A stretch of DNA of 64,000 bases, from positions 1 to 64,000 of the forward strand of contig CAYRDX010000004.1 of assembly GCA_964423205.1 (NCBI GenBank), in the 5' to 3' direction. This DNA is from UBA6168 sp964423205 (GTDB lineage: Bacteria; Bacteroidota; Bacteroidia; Chitinophagales; Saprospiraceae). Shown here piece after piece: positions 44,401-53,363 of the stretch (position 1 is the stretch's first letter; each line of letters begins with the position of its first letter). A program made the position numbers and the translations under genes. Below the pieces are notes generated by a model that did no database searches, was not told where the DNA came from, and was given only the letters and a program-made list of their open reading frames with translations.

Positions 44401-44621
44401 GTGTAGCTGAAAACAAGAACGTTGGCACCTTGTGGAACTATGAGTTCATAAGTGCCATCGACATCTGTAATGGTACCTGTAGTGGTACCTTTAGCAAGGA
44501 TACTTACACCGATGAGGGGAACTCCCTTTGAATCGGTTACAGTACCAGAGACTGAGCGCTGTGCCAACATAAAAGATATGCTGAACACTGCTAGCATTAA
44601 GGCTAGTAAGAGTCTTTTCAT
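41454..44621 (-). CDS. SusC/RagA TonB-linked outer-membrane transporter
   Basis: A 1055-residue TonB-dependent transporter of the SusC class. Signal peptide (MKRLLLALMLAVFSISFMLAQ), then a carboxypeptidase-regulatory-like domain (VSGTVTDSKGVPLIGVSIL), a plug domain (DVTQTSGLSGSGTNIIIRGFSSI) and a long barrel ending YGVSLSVTF. There is no N-terminal secretin/TonB (STN) domain, so signalling through FecR/ECF is not expected from this copy. It forms an outer-membrane pair with the SusD protein next to it. No glycoside hydrolase or peptidase gene is nearby, so the substrate cannot be inferred. Confidence 0.93.
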   Translation of the reverse strand: MKRLLLALMLAVFSISFMLAQRSVSGTVTDSKGVPLIGVSILAKGTTTGTITDVDGTYELIVPQGANVLVFSYTGFGTQELTLGATGVLNVTMAEAAEQLSEVVVTGLGIRKEKKALGFGVTTIGAADVQLKSETDIGRILRGKATGVDVTQTSGLSGSGTNIIIRGFSSITGNNQPLFVVDGVAFNTQTNTDRGFTTGGATASSRFLDLDPNNVAEITILKGLSATVLYGEAGRNGVILVTTKSGNAGSNTDKKMEVNLSQSVSFSEIANLPVYQDTYGNGFSGDFGWFFSNWGPAFTARGTNGIDANGQIPHPLDQSRYWNHVPEYKGVLYDYKPYKSLENFFQKGVLSNTTLSVDKSLGTNGGVSANYSFLRDDGFIPNDKNLFNKHNLGIGGRVNLANGLNLKATLNIIASNRLSPTASAGYGSNPSGSSLFANLIYTPRSIDLLNMPYQSPVDGSMLYYRRGSAIENPLWTLNNAGDNEDIKRYFGTMELSKELFKGLTAQYRVGIDEYSQKTVRAINKGGSMVPNGELTSYNRLYSIVDQVGNLLYNYDINEDLNIDGVVGFNIRSANSETSNVTSTNQFVFDLLTHGNFVNHVSGSSVSQENTIGAYATATLGYKRWAYLNIQGRNDWTSTLEKANRSIFYPSASLAVVPTDAFEGLQNNDMVNFMKLRIGYGTSAGYPGPYQTRSVLGSATNVWIPATGGVALNTNTVSNRLGNPNLQPELHKELEFGLEGRFLKNRVGIDLSLYDKKSTDLIIDLDLDPATGYTNTTVNAAAITNKGIELGLNLIPVRGNFTWDINVNWTRNRNVVDKIREGVDEIVFSGFTSEGNFAIPGENFGVIKGSYFERHENGQRLVNAAGEYVAAADLKIVGDPNPDWTGNLINTLSYKGLSFNMHWSYISGGDILSMTTATMYARGNTKDTDFDRYVPVVLPGVKADGTPNDIQGYAGDFWFNAYFFATEGTIFDATVVRLREVSLGYEVPKRLLEKSPFGSAFIRFSGENLFFKAPNFPKYQNYDPEVLSLGVGNGRGMEYITAPTAKKYGVSLSVTF

Positions 44622-44821
44622 ACTAATTCGATTTAACTTAAAAATTATGATTCAAAAATATGAGCATGGCAAAAATAGGATTTTTTACTAAACCTATCCT
44701 TCCCATATTTAACTTTTGCTTAACATCATTTACTAAAACGTTTATTTTGTAAAAGTGCGGCCTGGGAAATAGAGATAAAATAATCCTGTTTTGACGGAAT
44801 GATGTAAAAGCACCTGAAAGA

Positions 44822-45535
44822 TTACCTGAGTTGTCTTAAATACATCCGAATTACGTTACTCAGACCATAATAAAGCGCATCAGATATGAGCGCATGTCCG
44901 ATCGAAACTTCCAATAAATTTGGTACCTGCTCTTTGTAATACCTGAGATTATCGAGATTCAGGTCATGTCCCGCATTCACACCTAAACCGACATTTTTGG
45001 CCAGCAAGCCGCAACGGCGATGAGCCGCAACGGCTTTTTCTTTATCCTTATGGAACTGCTGTGCATATTTGCCGGTGTAGAATTCTATCCTGTCAGCGTT
45101 TACCGCCTTTGCCCCTTCAACAAATTTTTCAATTGGATCAACGAAAATGGATACACGGATACCATACTGATGAAATTGGGCAATCACATCGGTGAGAAAG
45201 GACTTGTGTGTTATGGTATCCCATCCAGTGTCAGAAGTTAGTACCCCCGGAGCATCCGGCACCAATGTGCATTGGTGAGGAGGATTGTTGGTGACCAGTT
45301 TCAGGAATTCCGGAGTTGGATTACCCTCAATATTAAATTCTGTGGTAACAACAGACCTTAATAACGGTATGTCAGAAAACCGGACGTGTCGTTCGTCTGG
45401 ACGGGGATGAACTGTAATTCCCTGCGCTCCAAAATATTCGCAATCTTTAGCAACCTGAATTAAGTCGGGCAGATTTCCACCGCGGGAATTTCTGATGAGT
45501 GCTACTTTATTGATGTTTACACTTAGTCGCGTCAT
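44822..45535 (-). CDS. pdxJ: Pyridoxine 5'-phosphate synthase
   Basis: A 237-residue PdxJ, the last step of de novo vitamin B6 synthesis (condensation of 3-amino-2-oxopropyl phosphate with deoxyxylulose 5-phosphate). Diagnostic parts are SVNINKVALIRNSRGGNLPDL, ITVHPRPDERHVRFSD and GLGVNAGHDLNLDN. The conserved Glu and His of the TIM-barrel active site are in place. It is a single gene divergent from the CPBP protease. Confidence 0.93.
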   Translation of the reverse strand: MTRLSVNINKVALIRNSRGGNLPDLIQVAKDCEYFGAQGITVHPRPDERHVRFSDIPLLRSVVTTEFNIEGNPTPEFLKLVTNNPPHQCTLVPDAPGVLTSDTGWDTITHKSFLTDVIAQFHQYGIRVSIFVDPIEKFVEGAKAVNADRIEFYTGKYAQQFHKDKEKAVAAHRRCGLLAKNVGLGVNAGHDLNLDNLRYYKEQVPNLLEVSIGHALISDALYYGLSNVIRMYLRQLR

Positions 45536-45544
45536 TTTTGTTCA

Positions 45545-45576
45545 AAGTTTGAAGTGCGAAGTTTGAAGTACTTTTG
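45545..45576 (+). promoter_or_regulatory. Repeat-derived promoter of the CPBP protease gene
   Basis: Two copies of AAGTTTGAAGT (45545-45555 and 45559-45569) lead into TACTTTTG (45569-45576), an exact -7 match, 22 bp before the ATG at 45599. TTTG of the first copy lies 17 bp upstream of the box and could serve as -33. Confidence 0.45.
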
Positions 45577-45598
45577 TGCGAAATTAAGCAAACTGCTC

Positions 45599-46531
45599 AT
45601 GTATAGTCAGGACTCTAACCCAGATAATCACATAGTTCCAGGGGTTCCGGCAAAGATATTTCTATTGGTAGCTGTAACCCTGAGCTTCCTTGGAGCCTTT
45701 GCTGGCAGTGCAATCATCTTTTTAGTCTGTGAATCAAAGGGAATAGACATGCAGGCATTGACGGCAGAGTTCAGCCCTGAAAGTCCACCCTCCCTTAGAT
45801 ATTTCATGCGTGGACTCCTACTGATTAATCACCTTTTGACTTTTTTAATCCCTGCTTTAGTTGTCGCCTGGATATTCTATCGAAAAAAATGGAGTAATAC
45901 TTTATCATTAGGTTCCGGTGTAAGTCTTCAAGGGCTAATTCTGGGTACTTTGTTCATATTGTCGGCATTTCCACTTGCACAGGCTGTGATGGGCGCTAAC
46001 TCCTGGTTAATGGAACAGTCAGAATGGTTAAAGCCATTGATAGATATGGAGTCTTCATCAGAAAGAATGATTGAGGGGCTGCTGGTTATGCCAAATTTTT
46101 TGGAAATGTTAAGCAGTCTGGTGGTAATGGCTTTGGTGCCGGCATTGGGCGAGGAACTGCTTTTTCGCGGTGTTTTCCAACAGTATATAGGCAAATGGAC
46201 GGGCAAACCACTGTTGTCAGTGTTTGTAGTTGCCCTGATATTCAGCTTGGCGCATTTTCAGGTTCAGCGATTTTTAGCCATTTTTTTACTGGGCATCGTT
46301 CTTGGCCTCCTGTTTTACTGGACCCGGAATCTATGGATTAGCATCGGAGCTCATTTCATTAATAATGCTGCTCAGGTAATAGTGGCCTTTTCTTTCCAGG
46401 ATAAGATAGATGAAATAAATTCCGGAGACTTTGGACAAATTCAATGGGGATTGGTTCTGGCATCCGGGTTTGTGGCTGTTTATACTGGTTTTTTGATTTG
46501 GAAAAAATTCAGAATCCCCGATAATCCTTGA
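45599..46531 (+). CDS. CPBP-family intramembrane metalloprotease
   Basis: A 310-residue membrane protein of the CPBP (CAAX protease and bacteriocin-processing) family with about eight TM segments. The motif EELLFRG (EE-x3-R) and the following FSLAHFQVQRF and HFINNAAQ segments supply the catalytic Glu, His and Asn residues. These proteases cleave prenylated or other membrane substrates; the target here is unknown. The frame opens at 45554 but the ATG at 45599 (MYSQDSNPDN) is the better start. Followed after about 110 bp by the symporter gene. Confidence 0.86.
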   Translation: MYSQDSNPDNHIVPGVPAKIFLLVAVTLSFLGAFAGSAIIFLVCESKGIDMQALTAEFSPESPPSLRYFMRGLLLINHLLTFLIPALVVAWIFYRKKWSNTLSLGSGVSLQGLILGTLFILSAFPLAQAVMGANSWLMEQSEWLKPLIDMESSSERMIEGLLVMPNFLEMLSSLVVMALVPALGEELLFRGVFQQYIGKWTGKPLLSVFVVALIFSLAHFQVQRFLAIFLLGIVLGLLFYWTRNLWISIGAHFINNAAQVIVAFSFQDKIDEINSGDFGQIQWGLVLASGFVAVYTGFLIWKKFRIPDNP

Positions 46532-46644
46532 GCCAAACAGGCTTATTAAGTCAAGTTTCCCATAGCACCGATAATTGACGTCAGTTGTCGGTTTCCGTGA
46601 AAACCATTTACTACCTTCACCGCTCTTTTAATAAACACAAAACG

Positions 46645-48141
46645 ATGAATGGAAATTTGACACCTCAGCTTATCCTGACAACCATCTTCCTTTATTTTGC
46701 AATGTTGATTGGTGTTTCCTGGCTTACCAGCCGTAAAGCCAACAACAAAGACTTTTTTATTGCAGGGAAAAAGTCACCATGGTGGTTGGTAGCCATCGGA
46801 ATGGTAGGTGCTTCTATTTCAGGCGTAACGTTTATCTCCATACCGGGAGCAGTTGGTGCTGGTGGCGTTAACCAATTCTTCTCCTACATGCAGATGGTTT
46901 TCGGTTACTTGTTGGGGTATTTCGTGATTGCAACTGTATTGTTGCCCATGTATTACCGGATGAACCTGACCTCTATCTATGGTTATCTGGGAGAAAGATT
47001 CGGGCATTATTCCAATAAAACAGGCGCAGCCTATTTTCTGCTGTCGAGGGTCATCGGAAGTGCATTCAGGCTTTTTCTGGTAGCACTGGTTTTTGATGGA
47101 TTCGTTCTCGGAGTCCCACCACTTAATGTTCCGTTCTGGGCAACGGTTATCATCACCATCTTCCTGATTTGGGTATATACGTTTAAGGGAGGCCTTAAGA
47201 CGATTATCTACACGGACTCTTTGATGACCATTTTATTCCTGACAGCGGTAACAATTACTGTAATTTCTATAGGAAATATCCTGGGTGAACCAGCGGGAGG
47301 ACTTGTTAACCTCATCAAAGAAAGTGAGTACTCCAAAATGTTCTTTTTTGAAGGGGGATGGGGTGATCCCAATAACTTCTTTAAACAGTTCTTTGCGGGT
47401 GCATTGATTGCCATAGTCATGACTGGCCTCGACCAGGATATGATGCAGAAAAACATTTCATGTCCCAATATCCGTGATGCTCAAAAAAACATGTTCACTT
47501 TTTGCATCATCCTCGTGTTTACCAATTTGCTGTTCTTGTCACTTGGCGCGCTGCTTTACATTTATGCCAATGAAACGGGTATGGATATCCCGGCTCGCTC
47601 CGACTATCTTTATCCAATGATTGCCCTGGAGCACCTCTCTCCGTTTTTGGGCATCATATTCATGATAGGCTTGATAGCGGCTGCTTATTCAAGTGCTGAT
47701 TCTGCTCTTACTGCACTGACTACTTCCTTTTGCGTTGATTTTTTGGATATGGAAAAGAATGGAAAAGAGGAAAAAGTTCAACAGAGGAAAAGGCGCTGGG
47801 TCCATTTTGGATTCTCAGTAATTCTGATTCTTACCATTCTCATTTTCAAAGCCATCAACAATGATGCAGTTATTAACGAGGTGTTTAAAGCCGCCGGATA
47901 TACCTACGGTCCCCTGCTCGGCCTTTTCACCTATGGCATGTTGTCGAAAAAACAAATCATCGATAAACTCGTCATTCCGGTTTGTATTGCAGCACCCATT
48001 CTGACCTGGCTTATAGTGGGGTGGTCATTAAAATATCTGGGATTCGATTTTGGATTCCTCAACCTGGCATTGAACGGGCTATTGACGATAATAGGGTTGA
48101 TGCTTATTTCCACGCCAAAAAGTGAACCTGTCGCCGCTTAA
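46645..48141 (+). CDS. Sodium:solute symporter (SSS family)
   Basis: A 498-residue transporter with about 13 TM segments of the SSS family (SLC5-like, LeuT fold). Typical parts are LTSRKANNKDFFIAGKKSPWWLVAIGMVGASISGVTFISIPG, the core GGLKTIIYTDSLMTILFL, and SSADSALTALTTSFCVD. It takes up an organic solute with Na+; the solute cannot be named. The ATG at 46645 is preferred; an in-frame upstream start (46585) would add 20 polar residues. The family overlaps with melibiose, proline and other transporters. Confidence 0.87.
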   Translation: MNGNLTPQLILTTIFLYFAMLIGVSWLTSRKANNKDFFIAGKKSPWWLVAIGMVGASISGVTFISIPGAVGAGGVNQFFSYMQMVFGYLLGYFVIATVLLPMYYRMNLTSIYGYLGERFGHYSNKTGAAYFLLSRVIGSAFRLFLVALVFDGFVLGVPPLNVPFWATVIITIFLIWVYTFKGGLKTIIYTDSLMTILFLTAVTITVISIGNILGEPAGGLVNLIKESEYSKMFFFEGGWGDPNNFFKQFFAGALIAIVMTGLDQDMMQKNISCPNIRDAQKNMFTFCIILVFTNLLFLSLGALLYIYANETGMDIPARSDYLYPMIALEHLSPFLGIIFMIGLIAAAYSSADSALTALTTSFCVDFLDMEKNGKEEKVQQRKRRWVHFGFSVILILTILIFKAINNDAVINEVFKAAGYTYGPLLGLFTYGMLSKKQIIDKLVIPVCIAAPILTWLIVGWSLKYLGFDFGFLNLALNGLLTIIGLMLISTPKSEPVAA

Positions 48142-48213
48142 AGATGTTTTCAGAACTCCCATAAAGATCAACGAAATAAGACCCGATGCCCTCAGGTTTT
48201 ACATCTGATTTGA

Positions 48214-48246
48214 TTGACGATGTGTGGGTCTATTTACGTATTTTTG
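48214..48246 (+). promoter_or_regulatory. Promoter of gyrB, probably leaderless
   Basis: TTG at 48214-48216, 22-bp spacer, TATTTTTG at 48239-48246 (exact TAnnTTTG). The ATG at 48251 is only 5 bases after the box, so the transcript would start at or near the start codon. Confidence 0.6.
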
Positions 48247-48250
48247 CAAC

Positions 48251-50227
48251 ATGAAAAATCTGGAAGTGAAAGAAGAAATAAAACCGAATAACGGCAATTA
48301 CGATGCCGGCAATATTACAGCATTAGAGGGATTGGAGGCGGTGCGGAAACGCCCTGCAATGTACATAGGAACCACTGATGTAAAAGGATTGCATCACCTC
48401 GTTTGGGAGGTAGTGGATAACTCCATAGATGAACACCTCGCCGGATTCTGTACCGAAATTCAGACCATCATCCATCCCGACAATTCCATCACCGTCAAAG
48501 ATAATGGCCGTGGTATCCCGGTTGATCTTCACAAGAAACTGAAAAAGTCTGCCCTGGAAGTGGTTATGACCGTTCTTCATGCTGGTGGAAAGTTTGATAA
48601 AAATACATACAAGGTTTCGGGTGGCTTGCACGGCGTTGGTGTAAGCTGTGTGAATGCGTTATCCATTCAACTTCGCACTGAAGTACACCGTGACGGAAAA
48701 TCGTATGAACAGGAGTATAGTAAGGGCAAACCACTGTATGATGTCAGGGAAATTGGAACCTCCAAAAACAGGGGAACCATGGTTACCTTTAAACCAGACC
48801 CTGAAATATTTGAATCCACCGAGTATAAATACGAAACGCTGGCCAATCGCATTCGTGAGTTGTCATTCCTGAACAAAGGTCTTCGCCTGACACTCACAGA
48901 TGAAAGGCAAATTGGCGAGAATGGCAGTTATAAGTCCGAAAGTTTTCACTCAGAAGGAGGACTTCTCGAGTACGTACGGTATTTGGATGAAAGCCGGGTA
49001 AAATTGATAGATGAGCCAATCTACGTTACTGGGACCGAGAGTAATGTGGAGGTTGAAGTGGCCATGCTTTACAATTCGAGCTACTCAGAACACGTATTCT
49101 CTTTTGTCAACAATATCAATACCAGTGAAGGTGGCACTCATGTCAATGGATTCCGTCGGGCCATCAGCAGGGTGTTGAGTCAATACGGTGAAACTTCAGG
49201 GATGATAACCAAAGCAAAAGTTTCACTATCTGCCGAAGACTTCCGGGAAGGGCTGACAGCCGTGGTCTCCGTAAAAGTTCCTGAACCACAGTTCAAAGGG
49301 CAAACAAAAAGCGAATTAGGCAACTCGGAAGTAACTGGTATTGTCTCCCGTGCTGTCGGTGATGCCCTGGCAACCTACGTTGAGGAAAACCAAAATGCAG
49401 CCCGGAAAATCATTGAGAAAGTAATTCTTGCCGCTACCGCTCGTCATGCTGCCCGTAAAGCCCGAGAAATGGTACAGCGAAAAAATGCGCTGACAGGAGG
49501 TGGTTTACCTGGAAAATTGGCGGATTGCTCTTCTAAAGACCCTGGTGCAAGTGAGATATTCCTCGTCGAGGGAGACTCAGCAGGTGGAACGGCCAAACAA
49601 GGGCGCGACAGGAATTTCCAGGCTATTTTGCCGCTCAGGGGAAAGATATTGAACGTTGAAAAAGCCCTGGAACATAAGATTTACGAAAACGAGGAGATTA
49701 AAAATATTTTCACAGCCCTCGGAGTAAGCATCATCGAAAATGATGAAGGAATGAGGGTCTTGAACATTGATAAGTTGCGCTATCACAAAGTCGTCATCAT
49801 GTGCGACGCCGACGTGGATGGCAGCCATATCACTACATTAATACTAACATTCTTCTTCCGATACATGAGGCCACTTATTGAGCAAGGCTATATCTACATT
49901 GCCGCGCCTCCTCTTTATATGGTTAAGAAAGGCAAACAGTTCCGGTATTGCTGGAATGAAGAAGAACGCAAAGAAGCTGTTGCTTCTTACGCATCAGGCG
50001 AAAACGACAGCTCTGTTAAAATACAGCGTTATAAAGGTCTTGGCGAAATGAATGCTGAGCAACTCTGGGAAACAACCATGGATCCGAGTACCAGAATTCT
50101 TCGACGTGTCACCATTGACGACGCTACAGAAGCTGACCGCATTTTCTCTATGCTAATGGGTGAAGAGGTGCCACCAAGACGGGCATTTATTGAGGCCAAT
50201 GCGAAGTATGCTAACGTGGATGCCTGA
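48251..50227 (+). CDS. gyrB: DNA gyrase subunit B
   Basis: A 658-residue GyrB. The GHKL ATPase domain has EVVDNSIDEHLAG, DNGRGIPV and SGGLHGVGVSCVNALS. The TOPRIM part has EGDSAGGTAKQGRDR and the DADVDGSHI metal motif; the sequence GRDRNFQAILPLRGKILNVEKA is typical of GyrB rather than ParE. It introduces negative supercoils with GyrA, which lies elsewhere. The frame opens at a GTG at 48224, but the ATG at 48251 (MKNLEVKE) is preferred and sits right after a promoter. Followed by a strong hairpin. Confidence 0.95.
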   Translation: MKNLEVKEEIKPNNGNYDAGNITALEGLEAVRKRPAMYIGTTDVKGLHHLVWEVVDNSIDEHLAGFCTEIQTIIHPDNSITVKDNGRGIPVDLHKKLKKSALEVVMTVLHAGGKFDKNTYKVSGGLHGVGVSCVNALSIQLRTEVHRDGKSYEQEYSKGKPLYDVREIGTSKNRGTMVTFKPDPEIFESTEYKYETLANRIRELSFLNKGLRLTLTDERQIGENGSYKSESFHSEGGLLEYVRYLDESRVKLIDEPIYVTGTESNVEVEVAMLYNSSYSEHVFSFVNNINTSEGGTHVNGFRRAISRVLSQYGETSGMITKAKVSLSAEDFREGLTAVVSVKVPEPQFKGQTKSELGNSEVTGIVSRAVGDALATYVEENQNAARKIIEKVILAATARHAARKAREMVQRKNALTGGGLPGKLADCSSKDPGASEIFLVEGDSAGGTAKQGRDRNFQAILPLRGKILNVEKALEHKIYENEEIKNIFTALGVSIIENDEGMRVLNIDKLRYHKVVIMCDADVDGSHITTLILTFFFRYMRPLIEQGYIYIAAPPLYMVKKGKQFRYCWNEEERKEAVASYASGENDSSVKIQRYKGLGEMNAEQLWETTMDPSTRILRRVTIDDATEADRIFSMLMGEEVPPRRAFIEANAKYANVDA

Positions 50228-50253
50228 AATTATCATTAGGACGTGAAGATCAG

Positions 50254-50287
50254 AAGAGAGGAGCGAGTGCACACTCGCTCCTCTCTT
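50254..50287. terminator. Strong hairpin between gyrB and the PorP/OmpA gene
   Basis: Perfect 15-bp stem AAGAGAGGAGCGAGT / ACTCGCTCCTCTCTT with a 4-nt loop (GCAC), between two convergent genes. Confidence 0.75.
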
Positions 50288-50291
50288 GGTT

Positions 50292-51995
50292 TTAGTGGAA
50301 TATGAACTCCATTTCAACCCTTCTGTTCAATTGGCGCCCACCTTCTGAGGCATTATTGGCATAAGGCATTCTGTCGCCGTAATATTCGACGAGGAGCTGT
50401 CGACGTGCCACGCCTTTATTCAGAAGGTAAAACATCACCGACTCAGATCTGCGTTTGGAGAGATTGATATTGTACTCAGGATTACCTGTAGAATCCGCAT
50501 GGCCGGTTAACTTTAATTTCCAGTCAGATTTTTCCACCATCAAATTGGCCAATCTGTTTAAGTAAACGTATGAATCCGGCCAGATGTCGGACTTGTCCAC
50601 ATCAAAATAAAGATTGCGCATGGCAAGGTTCAGGATGTCAATTTCAGCTGCTGTAACAATAGGGCAGCCATCATTACCCGGTGCTCCTCTTGTATCCGGA
50701 CACTTGTCATCTAAGTCGGCTATGCCATCGTTGTCTCTGTCGGATCCTGGGCATCCTTCTAAACGGATATGCCCCGGCTCAGCAGGACATTTATCAAATT
50801 TATCCACTACTCCATCCATATCTCGGTCGTCAATTGGGCACCCGCCGTTACTGGCCACACCCGCCAGGTCGGGGCATTTATCAATATCATCGCGCACACC
50901 ATCGCCATCCCTGTCTCCAAACGGGCAACCCTGGTTAGAGCGCGGACCAGGGGCATTAGGACACTTATCGTCTTTGTCCGATAAGCCGTCGCCATCTCTG
51001 TCAGAAAGGTCAGCGATGGCCTCCCGGACTCCAGTATCGGGGCAGCCCTGATTCTCCACTGGGCCCGGACGATCCGGGCATTTATCATCCTTGTCAGGAA
51101 TTCCATCACCATCTTTATCTCTTGCCTTTCCAAAACGGAATTCAAGGGAAAACTCATGAGAACCATTGCTGTAATTTCTCAAGTCAGTTGCAGTAAAATC
51201 GTAAGAATAGCCAAAATTGAAAGGCCCGAGATTTACACCTGCCATAGCCGTAAAGGCATCGTCCATTCTGTACGATCCGGCAATCCAGAATTTGTCAAAG
51301 GTAGCTTTGACGCCTCCGTCAATCTGTATCGGCGCACCATCAACGAATTTTACCAATGCTGATGGTTCAACGATGAATTTATCTGTTACAGGAACTTTCA
51401 CACCTGCCAGTGCATGATAGTGCCGAAGCAACCTGCTTTTGTCTTTAAGGTCCGTAAAATCAAAATCTCTTTCAAATATCTGAGGCACGGCAAAACCAAG
51501 GTATATTCCTTTATGCTCAGCATAAAAACCTGCATTGATATCAATGTATTGCTGCCCGTCACGTGCATTTGGCAACACAATGTCATTGATGTCACCAACT
51601 GAAACTCCATCACCCAATCGAAGAGAAAAGTATCCCACAGAAGAACCGGCAGAAATTATGGTTTCGCTACCGATTTGCTTGACGAAATTAAACATGCCAA
51701 AAGCACCCGTTCTCTTAATTACACCTGCCTCATCGTTAAATACATACATTCCACCGCCCATCGGAAAGGTTTTCAATCTGCCTCTTATACCAGCAACCTG
51801 AGTAGCTGGTTTGCCTTCCAATCCAACCCATTGACTTCTGTACACCATATTGGCAATCAGGATTTCCTTATCGAGATTAATGGCCGGATTGTATCCAAAG
51901 CGATTCATCACATAATTGGTGAATAATGGATACTGTTGCGCTACAATTGCTTGTAACAGACCTATTGAGAAAAGTAGAGTTGCTATGTATTTCAT
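50292..51995 (-). CDS. PorP/SprF-like protein fused to thrombospondin type 3 repeats and OmpA
   Basis: A 567-residue envelope protein. Signal peptide near MKYIATLLFSIGLLQAIVAQ. Residues about 20-280 are a PorP/SprF-type outer-membrane barrel (NRFGYNPAINLDKEILIANMVYRSQWVGLEG is typical). Then come five thrombospondin type 3 repeats (DKDGDGIPDKDDKCPD and similar). A C-terminal OmpA peptidoglycan-binding domain follows (NLYFDVDKSDIWPDS, then LTGHADSTGNPEYN and RRVEMEF). SprF-like proteins help type B T9SS cargo leave the cell, and the gene lies 63 bp downstream of such a cargo. The TSP3 and OmpA part probably anchors the barrel to the cell wall. Confidence 0.9.
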   Translation of the reverse strand: MKYIATLLFSIGLLQAIVAQQYPLFTNYVMNRFGYNPAINLDKEILIANMVYRSQWVGLEGKPATQVAGIRGRLKTFPMGGGMYVFNDEAGVIKRTGAFGMFNFVKQIGSETIISAGSSVGYFSLRLGDGVSVGDINDIVLPNARDGQQYIDINAGFYAEHKGIYLGFAVPQIFERDFDFTDLKDKSRLLRHYHALAGVKVPVTDKFIVEPSALVKFVDGAPIQIDGGVKATFDKFWIAGSYRMDDAFTAMAGVNLGPFNFGYSYDFTATDLRNYSNGSHEFSLEFRFGKARDKDGDGIPDKDDKCPDRPGPVENQGCPDTGVREAIADLSDRDGDGLSDKDDKCPNAPGPRSNQGCPFGDRDGDGVRDDIDKCPDLAGVASNGGCPIDDRDMDGVVDKFDKCPAEPGHIRLEGCPGSDRDNDGIADLDDKCPDTRGAPGNDGCPIVTAAEIDILNLAMRNLYFDVDKSDIWPDSYVYLNRLANLMVEKSDWKLKLTGHADSTGNPEYNINLSKRRSESVMFYLLNKGVARRQLLVEYYGDRMPYANNASEGGRQLNRRVEMEFIFH

Positions 51996-52058
51996 TGGAG
52001 TGTCAAGTCATAATTAGGAAATAGAAATAATGTCCAAACATTAAGTTGAGCCACCCCA

Positions 52059-53288
52059 TTATCTTAAGATGGACACTGATCCCGAAAAAACAGTCCGGAC
52101 ATTGTCATTTAACTTCAGTACATAGTAATACGGCCCTGCAGGCAATTCACCACCTCCGTTGTTGATTCCTCCCCATGAATTGTCGTAATTCTTTTTAAAG
52201 TAAACTCTGGCGCCCCAGCGGCTAAATATTTCAACCTGATTGTCAGGGAAATTTTCAATACCCTCAATTTCCCATAAATCATTGATGCCATCACCATTTG
52301 GGGTAATCAGGTTCTTAAAGGTTAAACCATCGCAATATGTATTCACCTGAAAGTCGAGTATTCTGTTACAGCTGATAGCATCGGTTATCGTCACACTGTA
52401 CAAACCACTGGGAAGATTGCTAATGTCTTTGGCGTTCGCACCATTTGACCATTTATACACATAAGGCGATTTTCCACCGGATACTGAAAGGCTGATGGCA
52501 CCGTTGCTGGCGTTGTCGCAGGATTCGGGTTGCACCTTTGAAGCTATTCCAATACTGTCAGGTCCGTCTACTTTTGACCTGGAAGAATATGTGCATCCTT
52601 TTGCATCCGTAATGGTAAAACCATAAGCGCCGGGTTTCAGATTATTTGCATCTGAACCAGTAGAGACATTCCGCTCCCATTGATAGGTCAAAGGCAAAGT
52701 GGCATTTAGTGTTGTCAATTTGATATTTCCATTTGCATCAGCAAAACATGCCACAGATGAACCTTGAGCATAAGCTCCAAACGCCGCTCTAGTTACCCGA
52801 AGTGCAATTGAGGACGAGAAGGTACATGTCCCGGTTTTCACCTCCAGAACCACAATCTTAGTACCAGCAGATGAATAAGATATTCCTTTGGGGCTTGACT
52901 GATCAGAAGTTGGGATATAGGCATCCTGACCAAAGGTCCAGTTGAACGTAGTTCCTGGCTGTGCTTTATCTGCATAAGTAAAGCTGTATTCATCCCCGCA
53001 CTCCTTTTCTATTTTGTCAAGGGTAAAAAGTGCTTTTGGAGCATTTAGGCATCCCTCGGGAATATTGCTTGCGGGAGGCTGCTGAAACCCTTGCCTTAAT
53101 GTTATAGTTGGGCTGGTGATGGTCCCGGCGTTAGGAGGCTGTCCGGTAGTGGAAGATATGTATAACCCATTCACATTTCCGGATGTGCCGATACTGGAAA
53201 TTACACTCCTGCGCACACTCTGGGCATTTGTCACTCCTTCAATGAGGAGCAACACACCGAGTAAACCATATTTTAAGTAATTCTTCAT
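52059..53288 (-). CDS. T9SS cargo with SprB repeats and gliding-type C-terminal domain
   Basis: A 409-residue exported protein (signal MKNYLKYGLLGVLLLIEGVTNAQ). It has a PKD-like segment (GDEYSFTYADKAQPGTTFNWTFG), two SprB-type repeats (KLTTLNATLPLTYQWERN and ISLSVSGGKSPYVYKWSNGA) and a gliding motility-associated C-terminal domain (LITPNGDGINDLWEIEGI, then VEIFSRWGARVYFKK and GPYYYVLKLND). This is the type B T9SS sorting signal, so the protein should be surface-exposed or adhesive. It lies between the tail-fibre-like protein and the SprF-like fusion, which is probably its helper. Confidence 0.9.
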   Translation of the reverse strand: MKNYLKYGLLGVLLLIEGVTNAQSVRRSVISSIGTSGNVNGLYISSTTGQPPNAGTITSPTITLRQGFQQPPASNIPEGCLNAPKALFTLDKIEKECGDEYSFTYADKAQPGTTFNWTFGQDAYIPTSDQSSPKGISYSSAGTKIVVLEVKTGTCTFSSSIALRVTRAAFGAYAQGSSVACFADANGNIKLTTLNATLPLTYQWERNVSTGSDANNLKPGAYGFTITDAKGCTYSSRSKVDGPDSIGIASKVQPESCDNASNGAISLSVSGGKSPYVYKWSNGANAKDISNLPSGLYSVTITDAISCNRILDFQVNTYCDGLTFKNLITPNGDGINDLWEIEGIENFPDNQVEIFSRWGARVYFKKNYDNSWGGINNGGGELPAGPYYYVLKLNDNVRTVFSGSVSILR

Positions 53289-53363
53289 TTTTATAGAAGT
53301 TGATGCGTAATTAACCTGAACATGGAAACAGGCGCTCTTTAACGCGCCCGGTCTTCTGATAAA

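Noticed and set aside
38595..44621. Full polysaccharide utilisation locus
   Set aside because: SusC, SusD and one lipoprotein are present, but no glycan-degrading enzyme or dedicated regulator is adjacent.
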